Counted from the stretch's first letter, positions 1 to 13,768 are shown. The stretch is DNA of 64,000 nt from Drosophila persimilis (GCF_003286085.1 NW_020825365.1:310001-374000), one strand, 5' to 3'. A program made the numbers and translations. Notes: generated by a model not told the origin, from the letters alone.

Positions 1-109
1 TTTCCCCACTGACAGTGCCAGTGCTACTCCCGTCCTGTTCCTGCCTCCGATTTGGACAAAAGTGTGGCATCCATTGGCCAGAACTGGCACTCGCTCGCTC
101 GACCGGTGG

Positions 110-153
110 CTGCCTGCCTGGCTGCCTGCCTGACTGCCTGCCTGCCTGCCGCT
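110..153. repeat. Degenerate (CTGC)n microsatellite
   Basis: Near-perfect CTGC/CCTG tetranucleotide units with a few interruptions. Seen directly in the sequence; no coding role apparent. Confidence 0.8.
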
Positions 154-453
154 GCTTTCAGCTCTATCACTTTCATTTCCTTGGCCATAAATTAGCAACA
201 CGATGAGCCCCATGGCCCGCCCCCGGCTCCTGCCACAGCTCTACCACAGTTGCTGGGCGCAAAAAGGTAGAATCTTCTACTCACAGACTGACTCTCTGAC
301 TGACTGCCTGACACACTGTGCAAATTATTGCCCCTCCCTCACCACCCACGCCCCCTTCCGTATGTTGGATGCGTGCGGAATTTATGATTACTTCCGGGTA
401 TAATGAAGCCAGCCACGTGCGAGAGGGCCACATCTCTCATCTTTCACTGGACT

Positions 454-455
<2 letters not shown>

Positions 456-485
<30 letters not shown>
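456..485. repeat. (GT)n dinucleotide microsatellite
   Basis: About 15 uninterrupted GT units. The open frames crossing it translate into Cys-Val or Thr-His runs, which marks them as repeat-driven rather than genuine. Confidence 0.95.
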
Positions 486-487
<2 letters not shown>

Positions 488-1661
488 CTCCTTCGGTCGG
501 TCGCTGGCTGTCCCGTCCAGACGCCGCGTCTAAACAACTAATACGAGTACTCGTCGTGACTGCTGCTGCTGCTGTTGCTCCTGCCACTGGTAGTTCGCTC
601 AAGATCTCTCCACTTCGTTTTGGTCCTGCGTTGCCTTCCTTGAAAAAGTGCAGCAGCACTAGCAGCAGCAGCATCTCCGGTCCATGCACTGCACTTGAGA
701 TGCCTTCAGTCTGCTTCAGGCCCGGACCCTTCTGCTTTTCTTTGGCCCTTTCTCTGACTGCTGCTGCTGCTGCTCCTTCTGTTCCTTCTGCTCCTTCTGC
801 TGCTGCTGACAGCGGAGACAATTTTCAATTAAATAAATGGCTCGTTTTTTATATGCCAAACGCACAATGGGACCAAATGCAGCAGATTGCTGATAAAAAG
901 GAGTGAATTTCAGAGCGATTTTCAGTTGGGACATCGATTGCAAAAGGACTGTTCCCTTCTATCCTCAAGGGGTCCCGGCCCCATTGTTGGGGGTCCCCGT
1001 TTCAGTGACTAAAAATTATGATTATTAAATATTTTTGCAGCTGGAATGTTTTTTGTATAAATTCCTTAGCTCCCACTTTTGTTTAAGACTCAATTAAAAA
1101 TTTTGGGTTTAATTGGGTCTCTGGATGCTGGATGCCTTATGCCTCGTGCCTGATGCCTGATGCCTGGATGGTGGAGCTGCTGCTTGGTTTAAAGTCATGC
1201 TTGAGCGAATACAAAATAATTAAAGTGCAGGAGAAGCTGCTCCTTAACTCAAAGTTATGACACACACACACCCACACACACACACTCGTGCCATTCTTGT
1301 CACCCCCACCCCCCCACACCCACTCCCACTCCCCCATAGATGGCCAACAGCAACTTACATGAGTTGGCCATTTACCGGGTACCGTTCGTAAGCCGCATAA
1401 TCTATGAAATCGTGTCTGGAGGAAGAGGAGCAGGAGGGAGAAGAGGAGAGAAGAGAAGGAGGAAGAGGAAGAGGAGTTGCAGCAGCAGAAGGATCCCTAT
1501 CCGGCTTAAACCTAAGCGAATGCTCCTGGCCCGTAGCTAAGTTAAAATTATTGTACATTGGCTTAAGCCCTTCGCCAGCCAGTGGGCTCCTCAATTTAAT
1601 TGGGGAGTACACGGCTATCCTATAGATGAAGGACGCTGTAGTACGGCTATTCTCCACATAT

Positions 1662-1707
1662 AGAGAGATAGAGAGAGAGAGAAAGACAGAAAGACAGAAA
1701 GACAGAT
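1662..1707. repeat. (GA)n followed by (AGAC/AAAGACAG)n tract
   Basis: Purine tract with GAGAGA units followed by three AGACAGAA-type units. Such GA tracts are potential GAGA-factor targets in Drosophila, but nothing ties this one to a promoter. Confidence 0.75.
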
Positions 1708-2750
1708 GGGAGGAAGGCATTCTCCAGTTGAATATATGAAGAGAAAGGCAAGGATAGATGTGGATGAAGGGGGGGACGTCTCTCGTCAGCTGGAACTGAA
1801 ATGCTTTTAGCGCGCTCCATTAAAGCCTCCACTGCATATGCCGTGATTGCTCCTAGTCCAGAGGCAGAGACAGAGACAGAAATAGAGACTGGGAATGAGA
1901 TAATGATATATGGATAGCAGCAGCAGCAGCAGCAGCATGCTACACGACTAATGAGCCAAAATGAATTGTTGCCACATCAAAAATCAACGCAATTTGGGGG
2001 CTGTGGCAATATGTAAAGGCCAGAACGAGAATCCAAGTCGAAGATGGAGCACGAAAACGAGACCGAAAACCAGAACGAAAACGAAGACAGAGACAGAGAC
2101 GGAGACGGAGGACGCAGAAGGACGAAAACGACGAAAGTTAATTTCATTAAGGAAATGAAAAAGTCATATATCATTTTTGGCCATCGTCTAACATGTCCAT
2201 TACAAAAGGCAAACGCCTCCACACACCCCCGTATAATCGGACTCTCCATAGGATTTTCTTGGGGATCTTGAGGGCGGGAAATGCACTGGCCAAAAACTTA
2301 TATTAAAGTGTTGAAAATAGCGCAAAAAAGCTGTGTAATAAATGTTCCATGCCGTTGGCTTTGACGTCCAGGGCGTCCCAAAATTAAAATGCATAATTCA
2401 ATGCGATGCCCCAGCCCCGCTTCAGCCCCGCCCCAGCCCCGGGATGGAGGCTAAAGAACCCATCGGCTTAGCCCCGCATTAGCAGCCATTTACATGTGAG
2501 TTTCAGAAAAGAAGCCAAAAGAACTTCTCCTCGAATCCGGGAGGAGCTCCCTGAACCACCAACGAGACCCCAGACCCCGGACCCCGAGCAGATAGAAGCT
2601 AAAAGTGTTTCACGTTTCACGGACCATTAAACGCCCCAACTCGGGAGTTCGTCGAGTCATTTTGAGCGACTTATCGCCCGCCGCCTGCCTGCATTGTGCC
2701 GCCTGATTGATTTCTTTATGCGTACCATATCGAAGAGTGAGGGGGGACGT

Positions 2751-2798
2751 CCTGCCCTTTCCTGCCCTGCCCTTCCCTGCCCTGCCCTGCCCTGCCCT
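2751..2798. repeat. (CCCTG)n pentanucleotide array
   Basis: Roughly nine CCCTG units with one or two base variations, read directly from the sequence. Confidence 0.85.
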
Positions 2799-4140
2799 CT
2801 TTTATGGCGAGTCCTGGCTCTGACAGGGCACCAAAGAATTTTTTAATAAGGCACAAAAGGAATTTTTATATGGGTCTACCTACTATGAGTGCGCTGTGTG
2901 TATTATTTAAACCTTGTGGGGGGGCGGGGGGACAAAACATAAGCAGAAAAATAACCAGTCCAGCATACACAGAGGCACACGTGTGGCGACACTCCGATAC
3001 CCGTTAAAGTGTGCTGGGCAAAAGCGAGTGGATCCTTCCGATAGTTGTACCTGAAATCCAGGAGCTCACACAGCCCAACCGGCATTTGTTTTGTTAATTC
3101 TGGTAATAATAATGTGGTAATCGTAACCAGACTTGGAAACCAAATAGAGCCTGATCATTATTACTATATTTGATCTTCAAATGTAAGACCAACAGACGTA
3201 CGCTTGAGTGTAACCTTCCAGTCTCTTTCATATATGTATACTACACTCTCTCAATGATGGCTGTGTTTCAAATTCCAGATTGCCTCTCGATAATTGCCGA
3301 GTTTTGAGTTATGGAGGGAGGGAATGCGAATGCGAAGGCGAAGGCGAATGCGAAAGCGAATGCTATTCCTATCACCCACAAAAGGCCTTCCACCAATTTC
3401 TTCCCCCTCTCTCACTCTATCCGAGGGGATTCGACTATTCGGCATTTCCTGCATTTATTCAGCGTAATTAACAAAATTCCCAGGTGTATATAGAGGAGCT
3501 CCTGCTGCCGCTATGCTGCCGCTATGCTGCCGCTGCTGTGGGTTCCGTTTCGAGTTCAAGTTTTTGGGGCATTTAAAATTCTGGCTGCGTAAATCTTTTA
3601 TTGGCACGAAATACTCCGGCTCTGGCAAAAGGTTCGCCAAAACACAGAGTTGCATAATAAATTATCGATGCGCCGTTAGGAATTTTAAGTGGCGGTCGCT
3701 AATCAGCACCAGCCCCAGAGAGAGAGAGATGAGTGGATGAGTGGTTGAGAGAGAAGGAGAAACATCTAGGCCGGGTGCCGACATCATCCTTTGGCTGCTC
3801 ATCTCCCAATACGAATCCCATTCCCATTCCCATTCCCATCCCTCATCCCTCATTCCCATCCGGACAGACCCCCACTTGTCGCTTGTCAATAATACCCGCA
3901 GACAAATAAATTCTCTGCTTATCGCTCGAGAGAGAAACCCTTTCTGCACTTTCTTTTATGCCATTTCTCCTGCCCCTTACACAAAGTGCACTTGGCGGGC
4001 GCCTTTTGTGTGTGTGTGCCCCCAGAAACCCCAGAATCTGTCTCATCTCGTGCTTATCCCTTCTTCAGGGTTCAGCTTCTGCTTTAACTCCTGCGTCAGC
4101 TTCAGATTCAGCTTCAGCTGCTGCTCCTTTTGATGTTCTC

Positions 4141-4187
4141 TTCCTGCTCCTGCTTCTGCTCCTGCTCCTGCTCCTGCTGCTGTTGCT
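4141..4187. repeat. (CTCCTG)n / (CTG)n array
   Basis: Imperfect CTCCTG hexamers grading into CTG triplets. A CAG tract of opposite sense follows about 100 bp downstream. Confidence 0.8.
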
Positions 4188-4281
4188 ACTGGTCACAGTT
4201 TACTGTTGAAAAAAAGGTTGAGTGGAATGGAGGCAGCGAGAGGAGATAAAACTTTGGCACACCTTGGCAGCAGCTGAAGCG

Positions 4282-4321
4282 ACAGCAGCAGCAGCAGCAG
4301 AAGCAGAAGCAGCAGCAGCAG
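4282..4321. repeat. (CAG)n array
   Basis: CAG triplets interrupted by AAG. Complementary in sense to the CTG tract at 4141-4187, so the two could pair as a long imperfect hairpin. Confidence 0.8.
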
Positions 4322-7300
4322 CTTCGTCCTAAAGCGGGGCATTTACTTTGAGTTTTCATTACGAGCATTTTTTTGTTTGCTTTTTCCTTTTACGGTGTCA
4401 TGGCAGTTTATTGTTTTTATTGTTTGATAATTATCGCAGAGAATGCGAAATGCTTTTACCTTTTCTGCAAATAAAATGGAACGGAATGGAATGGTATGGA
4501 ATGGTACGGAATGGCCGCACAAAGGACCATTGTCTGAGAGGAGGAGCCATTGCAGGAGCCATCATCATCATTATCATCCAACACCTAAGTAAAACGTTGT
4601 TTAATCTCTCTTGTAGTTCTTTGTGGAAATCTCAGACCATTCGCAGGGCAAAGTGAAACAACACAAATGTCTTCCTATTTCTTGGGGCTGGCTGCCCAAT
4701 CCAATTTGAGGCATGTGTGCGTCCTCTTGTTGACAGTTAATGAATGTGTCGTTATGCCAATTTCGGGACCAGGGACTGGGGCACGGCCCAATCGTGCCTT
4801 TCGAGTGAACTTTCCTTTTGATCTACGCACTCCCCTGTTGGAGTCGCCCCTGCTCTGGCATGCAAATTCATTTGCTTAAACATGTGTCTCATTCAGTATT
4901 TAAATGGCGGGAAAGTTATCTCGATACCCCTCTGGGTTTTTCCTCGTTCTTGATTGATGGCCCACTGGTCTTGTGATGAATATTTGATTGTGTGATTGTG
5001 CGATTGTGCGATTGTGTGTCGCATATGTGGCAGCCCAAATATAGCTGATATTTGCCACACAGTCTTTGCTAGCAGAGACATTGCTCTCTACCAAATGACA
5101 TAATTAGCCACAAAAGGCGCAAGGACATGGGATTCTAACTAATTCTTGAGATATTTTGGCAGTAACAAGGAGACAGACAGACAGGCGGGCAAGCAGGAAG
5201 GATGGCATGATGGCATGATGGCTGGTAGGTACGTAGGTACGTAGGATGGCAGACAGAGATTGTACGACAGCTTTCAATTTGCGCAAAATGCACTCAAGTT
5301 GTCTTGAGTCTTGTCTCAAGACAAGAAATTGGAACAGACTCTGGATACTGGGATTCTTGGGGAGTACACCAGGAGCAGAAGGAGCAGAAGGAGCAGACCA
5401 GACCAGACGACAGCCCATATATTGTCGTATTAGTCCTATTGACTGGCTGTCTCTTTCGACTGTCGACTCTCCAATGGGCGACAGTGTGAATCAGTTTGAA
5501 TCAGTTTTGTCATTAGACAGCAGCCAATCCCGCTCTCTCCCCCCTAGGCAAATATTGTGTTTTGGCTCTGGGCTTTAATTATTTACAATGGGGATGGATC
5601 CTTTTACTAATCAGGATATCATGGATTTCAATTTTATTGAGTGCCTGGCCAAGCCAAGGAGAGACAGAGCCAGAGACATGTCCATGCCAGAATTATGAAT
5701 TCATTTGTTGTTAATTTATTGATAATTATTATAGCCTTATAAGCCTTTCTTCGCTCTATCTCCATCTCTGGCTCGTAATGAGTTCTGCCAGTTGTGGAGC
5801 ACGTGCAGGAGGTGCCATAACATTTTTTCCAACTGGCGGAGCCACTCTACCAATTAGCCGCAGATGCAGAGCCGCACAACTGCAATGCCTGCGGCGTTCG
5901 TTCGTTGCTTCCTACTTACGTGACACTGGGATTTGGCAGTCGCTTGTACGCTGATTGCCATATGAGCACTAGACCCGGAGACGGAGACAGAGACAGAGAC
6001 AGAGAAAACGAGAACGAGAGCGAGAACGAAAGAGAAGATGGAGCTGGGAGATAAGCATATCCCGCTTCTTACATCAACTTTTGGCAACTAAAACTGGAAA
6101 TTAGTTGGGGAAAACTCTCTCTGTAAACTGTAAACCAAATTTAAATTGCACTAATCCAATCTATTCATTTATTTTAACGGCAGGCTTTATAGCCATACCA
6201 CTAAGATACCCTGTACATATGATGTACGGTTCCTATGATGTCTTCTATGCTGTTAGATCCCCAAAATATGCAATGGAAAAGCGAAGGCCAGGCGTTCAAG
6301 GAGCCAAACAGCATTGGCTTTTGTTCAATGCTGTCTATGATAAATCTCCGATTAGAACGTTTTTCTGAAATCCCATAGATATGATCATTATTCAGGATTG
6401 TGCATTTTTGGTTTTCGGTTTTTGGTGTTCTTTAAAAATGTGAATGTACTGTTGGGGTCGAAAACGCTTCCCTCTCGAATTGAATACTGCCCTAAGTATC
6501 CTTTGAGTAGCGGGTAATTAAAATTACAACAATTGGCAGCCGGGGGGGAATAACCAATATATATTCCGCCACATTCTGTGGCACATTCTGGCACAATGAT
6601 ATCGCTGGTAGCCTTTTGTTAATATTTATTATTTATGGCGACAATTTGCCAAACGGTTAGTCGCGTCTACCGATAAGAATCGAAACGAAACAGTTGCCAT
6701 AAAGAGAATCACGGGATAGGGAGAATGGCGAAAGCATGCCACACACTCCGTAGCATGCTGCGGCAGCAGCACTTGTGACTCGCAGGGCAAGTTTTTGCGA
6801 CCGATTGGCTGCAACTAGAAGAAGTTCTGGTTGCAAAAAAAACTTAAAACAATTTCACGCCCGTAGATGGCGAGCTGGCGAGCTGGCGAGACCATAAAAG
6901 TGCAGCGACAGCAGCAGCGACAGCAAAGGACAAACTTTAAGAATTCCCTTTTCGCAGGCAGCAGTTTTGCAGCAACATTAAGTGCAGCTGCCGTCCTGCA
7001 GTCCCGAGTCCCGAGTCCCGAGTTCTGAGTCCTGAGCCAGGGATAGTCCATGGAGTGTCCTAGGAGCAGTCTCCATCAAACGGGGCAGTGCATAAAAGGC
7101 AATAAAATGCAATTATCTCAAACGGCATAACTGTCCCGCTTTTGGCAACGTTTCCCAGGCCCATAAATTGTCAAAGCGGCGGTTGCCAAAAGTACAAAAA
7201 AAAAAGGAGAGAAAAACCTGAGCAGGAAAAGCGGACGCCGAGGGAGAGACAGAGTCAGAGAGAGATAGAGATAGTGGAAATCCGACTTTGATCTAATTTG

Positions 7301-9540
7301 TCTGGCAGTGAATAGGCTGCAGCTTTAATGGGAGGGGGGCGGGGGTAGGGCAGGAAAGGGATGACATTTTAAAGCATCCAATGGCTGGGCGAGGGTTTCA
7401 CCTACCTCATGCGAGACGAGACTCTTTTGCTCCCTTTGGCAATGTTTGCAAATGAGCATGCCGCCATTTTCCACGTTGCACGCTGCACGCTGCACGTTGC
7501 ACGTTGCACGTTGCACACTTTATTAGTTTTCATACGCGCTAACCGTGCCTCTGCCGCTGCTCTGCCGCCCGCCGTCGGCAAAAGGTACAAAAGTTTGCCC
7601 GCGACTACCCCACACACACTCCCACCCCCGCAGACACCCGCACCACCCCGCACATCCCCGCAGAGCCCCGCAAACGATCCCCGTGTTAACCTATGCGCAA
7701 GTCAAATGCAAAACATGCAACTTTGGGCCCATGAAACTTTTGCAACAAAAGATGCAAATTTGCGTTGCAGCCAGAACGTGAGGTGGTGGTAGGGGGAGCG
7801 GGCGGCTTTTCCCGCCAGGGAACTGTTTAACGCTTTAATTTTCCATTCAGATCATTAATGCACATTTCGGCAAGCGCCCCACAGAACCGAACGAAAAGGC
7901 TTTGCTTTCCCTTCTTTGCAAGCCGCAGAGAGTGTCCTGAAATTACAATATTTACATTTACTTTGCGATTTACAAATCGCCAATATACCAATGGATTTAC
8001 TACATTTAAAATAAACATTTAGATTCCATATTTAAATTATATTTGTATTCCATATATGGGCGTTTCCATGGAACAGTCCACCGACACCAAATAATTAAAA
8101 TTCAATAAAAACTCATCTCCATATACTTTTTTATATGGTAATTTTACCAATTGGCATATTATTTCATTAACTTTGATTTGCAAACCCATTAAAATCAGTA
8201 AAAAAGTTCAGTTTTCCGATATTTTTTGGCATTTTTATTGTCATGTTTTCTTTTATTGTTTTCTCCCATAATAAAGATGATTCTTGATAAAAAAATTTTT
8301 CCTCAAAATCTCTCTAAAAAGCCTACTAAGTTGTATTTTAAGGAAATATAAAGGGATGTATGGGAAAATGTGAGGCAATAATTGAAAAAAACATATGGAA
8401 AAATCGTACGTTCGCCTCAGCCGAACGAAATAATTTGATATGTGCCTACTCGATAGAAACCCACATTGATCGTCTGTTAAAATAAACTAATCGCTTTTTG
8501 CATTTTACTAGACTAAGCCGTAGTCGACTTCTGTTTCGCATACTTTCGCATCGACATGTTTATTGCTGTCACTTTTCATTAGGAAAACTGAAACTCGATG
8601 AACACCATCTCTTGTACTGGTACTAGAGGTAAAAAAAATGTTATCGAATCGCAAAAGAAAAGTGGGGAAAATTGTTGTTTTCGCAACCTGCGGAAGTGCC
8701 AATATTTGTATTAAGAATTTTGATATATTTCAAAATTAAAGATGGTATTTCTTATTTGAAAATATTTTAAACAACTTTTAAATACATTTATTTACATACA
8801 TATGAATGTTTAAGTCAAAGTGAAATCTATTTAATTTCAGCAAACCGACGTTTAATTTAAATTTAAGTGTGTTTCTGATTCACTCAGAGAGAAGTGCATC
8901 CGACATTCGTTGTTTGGCATTCTTGGAATTGCAAGTAGCTATTTTTTGGGAGATCCCGTAGCAAGGCGTGTTGTCCTGGGTGTTGCCTTCGGCTCCTTTA
9001 TTTTATTTGAGACTCAAAAAACAGGTAGCACTGCACGCAATGATATGTGGCAGTAGAGAGCGCTTTGGGGATACACACACTGTAGTACTCTTACCATTTA
9101 TGTACCCCGTGAACCCTGTGTGAACTTTCTGCATCATTTGGCAGCTGTTGAGGCAGCTGCCCCTGGCCCTGCCTCCTGCTTTAGCGCTTGAAATAATCAG
9201 AGGAAGTTGTTTATGGAACGCAAAGGCTACAGAAAGCTACACCGAAAGCCAGAGACCAGCGAGGCTGAGGGGCGGCTTGTAATGTTAGTTTTATGAGCAC
9301 GTGTTGCCATTTTTATGACTTCACCCACGAAAATCCCCCCATAACTCTGCAGCTGCAGGAAGAACAAACAATGTGTGTGTTTTGGGGTAAGGCAAAGCCA
9401 CAACAAAGTCGTCGTCGCATCGGATGCCAAGACTCATTGGCTCATTCAATTAGAAGAGGGCGGAAGGAAGGCAGAAGGCAGAAGGCAGCAGCAGCAGAAG
9501 TTGCACAAATTTAAACATTCCCACAGACCGCAGACAGAAG

Positions 9541-9600
9541 GCTAGAGGCTGGAGGCTGGAGGCTGGAGGCTAGAGGCAGGAAACAGAAGGCAGAAGGCAG
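9541..9600. repeat. (GGAGGCT)n heptamer array with related AGAAGGC units
   Basis: Four to five tandem GGCTGGA/GGCTAGA units followed by AGAAGGC units. Similar AGAAGGC units lie just upstream at about 9465-9490, so the area is a diffuse G/A-rich tandem repeat. Confidence 0.8.
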
Positions 9601-9938
9601 ACCATAAAGAAATTCTCTAATATTTTGATTAGAAGTGCTTGCGGTTAGCCGCTAAATGCACTGAGAAGGGACTACCACTACCACTTCCACTATCCTTTCC
9701 CTTCTACTCTCTATAGCCTATAGTATATCCTTTCTACCCTCTCTCCAGCCACTCCTTTCTATCCTCTCTCTCACATTTACCGGGGTCTGCCTTCTATTGC
9801 CACTTCTATTTGTGCTATTTGCAATGCAAAATGATTTTATTTGACAGGCAGTGTATGGTGACGGGAGCTGTGTACAGTATCCACCAAATGTGTGCTCATG
9901 CAGGGGCTAAAATATAATTTTGTGCTCCTCTTTTTTGA

Positions 9939-9981
9939 TGCTGCCGCTGCCACTGCTGCCACTGCTGCTGCTGCTGCTGCC
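9939..9981. repeat. (CTG)n array
   Basis: CTG/CCACTG triplet-based tract. It is the first of three CTG arrays within 370 bp (the others are at 10083-10120 and 10268-10300). Confidence 0.85.
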
Positions 9982-10082
9982 GGTACTGTAGACTGGGAGA
10001 AGAGAAAAAGCGGAAACGTCTGTGCCACATCCGTTTCCGCCTTGATGGTTAAAACTTCTTTTTCCGGCGCTGGCCAATCAAC

Positions 10083-10120
10083 GCTGCTGCTGCTGCTGCT
10101 GCTGCTGTTGCTGCTGCTGT
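10083..10120. repeat. (CTG)n array
   Basis: About a dozen CTG units with one TTG interruption. No open frame around it looks like a genuine poly-Leu or poly-Gln protein. Confidence 0.9.
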
Positions 10121-10729
10121 GGCGGCTGTGTGGCCAGGATCACAAACAGTGCCCTAGAACCAGCTGTTGCAGCAGAGGTCCTGTCCTGTCTGTTATTGTT
10201 GCCTGTTCTTAGCAATGTGTTTAGAGCTTTTCAGATGGTAAACTCTTCTTCTCCTTATTTTTTGACAGCTGCTGCTGCTGCTGCTGCTGTTGCTGTTGCA
10301 GGTCCTGCCGGGGCTTAGCCCCTCTGAGACTTTAGAGACTCTGTGTCGAAAGTGTCACAAACAATAACAAGAAGCTCAGAAAACACAAAGGTGGAAACAA
10401 ACATTCAGCAACGGTAAAAAACAACAAGTATACGGACAAGGCAGAGTCGGGTTTCTTTTACGGCTACAAAGATTGAATGAGAGCAGAGGATATGGCAGAG
10501 TTTTAACGGATTGAAGGCTTCCACCAGCAGCAGCAGCATGCAGCATGCAGCATGAGGCTTCTTTGATTGAGTAATCCTCTGAACGAAAGAGAGCGGGAGA
10601 GAGAAATGTACTCTTTCTTTTAGAGCCCATTCTTGATTGAAAGATAGCAGATGGATGGATCTCTTAATCGGTCTCAGACTCCACTCTCAATTCTGTTGTT
10701 TCGCCGACAAAATACTCGTATATTTCGGT

Positions 10730-10771
10730 ACGGCACGGCACGGCACGGCAGGGCACGACACAACACGGCAC
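10730..10771. repeat. (GGCAC)n pentanucleotide array
   Basis: CGGCA pentamers degenerating into CGACA and CAACA at the 3' side. Confidence 0.85.
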
Positions 10772-11004
10772 TTGCTTTTAAATGCCAGCCAAACAATCAG
10801 CATTCGCTCCTCTTCTCTCGGTTCTGTATGTCTCTGTTCTGCTCCCCGTTTTTTGTTTGATCTATCCATTTGCATTTGCATACCGGTTTTCCGTGACGCC
10901 ATCACCTTCCAACGGATAATGTTTGCTCTACTGTAGGTGGTGTGGTGTGGTGGGGTGGCATGCAACGCCCTGCCATTCGGCCAATTCATAACAATTGCGT
11001 TTCC

Positions 11005-11080
11005 TGCGTCTGCGTCTGTGTGTCTGTGTCCGTGTCTGTGTCCGTGTCTGTGTCCGTGTCCGTGTCTGTGTCTGTGTGTG
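11005..11080. repeat. (GTGTCY)n hexanucleotide array
   Basis: About twelve GTGTCT/GTGTCC units. The overlapping frames give Cys-Val, Val-Ser or His-Arg-His repeats and are repeat artefacts. Confidence 0.9.
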
Positions 11081-12349
11081 CCCCGTGCAACTTGACACTC
11101 AAGTGCGCGGCCTGCCAACATATTTGCACTTGAATTGGCAATACGATGAGCGTGGCAGGGAGAGGGAGAGACCGGCAGCATGGTGCAGTTTATATGGAAA
11201 TTTTTTACGTTTATCCACCAAAAAATGCATAGTAGAAGGGCCACACAGTATGCATTGTATGAAAATTGCATGCCACTGGAGGAGAAGGCGTTGCATGAGG
11301 AGCGGAAGGCTCGGCAGGAGGAGCAACAGGAGCGGCAGAGTAGCCGTTGGAGTTACGGCCCCACAGATGGCAATCAATTTTCCCAGATGCCGAAAGTAAT
11401 CCCCTTTTTTTGGATTCTGGAAATATTCCGAATTACAGTTTGACGAGAACTGAACGAACGAGAGAGGATAAAACTAGGTTTAAAGTTAACTTTTAAGAGC
11501 AGTAGACCCCGCCCCGTCTCCCCTCCCTCACCGACTCCCTCTTCCTCCTCCCCCAAAAAACTCTTTTGATGTCTTTTGGGGCAAGCAAGCATCCGGGCTG
11601 TGGCTCCCTGGTTCCATCTCTTATCTGGTAGCCATAAGCGTAGCCGAAAATAAAATTGTCTGCCAATTGCCGGGGTGAAAAACCGGTGAAACACCGGTGA
11701 AAACCTGTGAGGAAATTCGGCAAACGGCAATCGCGTCAAAAGTTGCATATTAGCATTCCAAACGAGCGGCAGTTAGCCGAAAAATTGCTACCGTCTGAAT
11801 GGCCGGTCGCTCGGTCGCTCGGTCGTCGCCAAGAAAAGTGCGCCAAATTGGCCAAAGGTGTACAAAAAGTAAAAAACAAAAAAAAAAAAAACAGAGGGGG
11901 AAAAGGTGTAAAAAATGGTATGTCAATGGCTGATGGGGAATGGGGAATGGGGGACCCCCCAAAGCCCCCCCTCCGTGGCACACGATTTTGCGGTGGCTGC
12001 AGCACAAAAGAAAGGCCACTTAAATGCAGATTACAAAGAAAGGAGTAGCGGAAGAAGGTTTTTCCAGCACGACATTGGCTTTGGCATGGGGTTGCCTGCC
12101 CGGCTCTGCTCGGCTCTGCTCTGCCTTTGCTGGCACTCTGGATGTGTTTTCTGGGTAGTTCCTGGAACCAGTCTTTGCCTGGGCTGTTTTTTTTTCGTGG
12201 GGCCAACAAATCAAATCGTCAGCTCCAGCAGCCAGCTGCGCGCTTAAACTGCCAGACAGTCCTTTAATAGCCACCACATGCGAGGAGGTCGGTCTCTTAA
12301 ATAATTCCCTAATGCTTGCCGCAGCGCAGCCATTACCAACAGCTACGTA

Positions 12350-12392
12350 CCCCCGAAACCACCGAAACCCCCGAAACCCCCGAAACCCCTAA
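12350..12392. repeat. (CGAAACCCC)n minisatellite
   Basis: Four to five 9-bp units of CGAAACCCC/CGAAACCAC. A short 9-mer array is unusual among the otherwise 2-6 bp repeats of this window. Confidence 0.85.
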
Positions 12393-12495
12393 CGTAAACC
12401 TCAACCTGTGTCTTCATCAGGAGGAGTCTGCAGCAGCAGCTCCAGCTCCAGCATCAGCAAAGCATCAGCGTCAGCGTTGCATGCAAAATGCAAAT

Positions 12496-12526
<31 letters not shown>
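12496..12526. repeat. (GTC)n trinucleotide array
   Basis: About ten perfect GTC units. Confidence 0.95.
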
Positions 12527-12527
<1 letters not shown>

Positions 12528-13299
12528 GCAGGTGAATCACTAAAGCGTGGCACGTAGCAGGGCTGCACAGACATAGACACAGCCACAGACGAGGAAGCAG
12601 TAGATGGAAATGGCTATGGAGATGCAGATGCAGATGGCAAAATACAAAACAAAAAAAAATGTGGGAAGAAAAACGTCACAAAGCGATTCCCGCTGCCATC
12701 AACGCATCACGAGCAGCTTCCACCCCGCCACCACCCCTCCCCGCTCACGCCTTCTGCAGCCTCTGCTGACGGGTGGGATACATCGTTTGTCGCTGTCGCT
12801 GTTGCTGTTGCTGTTGCTGTCGTGGCAGCAGAATGAACACACAATTTGTTAATTCACAAGCCAAAAAAAATAAAAAAACACAAAATAGGAAAAGGAAAAG
12901 GAAAAGGAGACAACTTTCCCTGGCAGCGCTTAAAAGTTTAGCAAATTTACAACTAAAACACACATCGCTCATAATGCACATGGCACACGCTCCAAAAATG
13001 CAATTGGGTTCCTGCGAAAACTCCCGAATTTAAGAAACGTTGCACGAATTCCTACATTTCAGGTTTTCCGATGATTTTCTTTTCATATTTTGAACTGCTG
13101 CCCTTCTACCGTGTTGCAGCATCTGTCTGCTGCAAGCGATGCGCCCCAAATTGTTGCCTCTTTTTTGGAGGCGACACTGCGGGAGGGGGTGTGGGGGATT
13201 TCCGTTTATTGTAATTGATTTCCGCTTAAAGCGAAAGTTGATTTCAAACCCTTTGTTCCAACGTCTTTGATTGCAAGGAGGAACTGTTACCGCTGCCGG

Positions 13300-13371
13300 T
13301 TCCCCTGCCCCTGCCCCTGCCCCTGTCCATGCCCCTACCCCTACCCCTGCCGCTGCCGCTGCCGCTGCCGG
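13300..13371. repeat. (CCCCTG)n grading into (CCGCTG)n
   Basis: Hexamer array that changes unit from CCCCTG through CCCCTA to CCGCTG, indicating stepwise divergence of one tandem repeat. Confidence 0.85.
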
Positions 13372-13768
13372 TTGCAATCTCGGCAATTTTATTTGCGCTT
13401 TAAGCAAAATTCCGGCCATGGCAAAAGTTGCCACAAAGTTATTTCATTAGCTGCAGCCGGATCCTGACACCCAAGGAGAGGTGCTCTCTCTGAGACCGGT
13501 GGATCCTCCTCTGCAGGGCTGCCCGCGCCTGGCCCCCTGGGTGGTGCGACTCCTTTAAGAAGGATTTTTATTAAACTTCAATGCTTGTTAGCTGTTAGCT
13601 GTTAGCTGTTAGCTTTGCTTGTTGTTGGCCAAGTTTTTTGTTTTGTTGCCCGATGTGGATATTGTTTCTTTCACCTTTTCTTGCACCAGAGTGATATCCA
13701 GAGCGTAAGCCATTTAGAGACGGCAACTTTTTTAATTTCCTCTGCTGTTGGCTGTGTCCTTTTGTGTG

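Noticed and set aside
110-153. Regular tetramer repeats considered as a CRISPR-like array
   Set aside because: Units are 4 bp and contiguous without spacers, and the genome is animal; these are microsatellites.
403-906. 167-codon plus-strand frame over GT and CTG tracts
   Set aside because: Low-complexity product of microsatellites (Cys-Val and Ala runs) with no supporting signals.
6105-6368. 87-codon plus-strand frame, not low-complexity
   Set aside because: No recognisable domain, splice site or promoter near it; length is within chance for AT-rich Drosophila DNA.
9022-9028. Single CAGGTAG (Zelda-type) heptamer
   Set aside because: One heptamer is expected by chance in 64 kb and no cluster or promoter is associated.
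10687-11271. 194-codon minus-strand frame with His-Arg-His repeats
   Set aside because: Kept open by the GTGTCY hexamer array; the rest is unrecognised.
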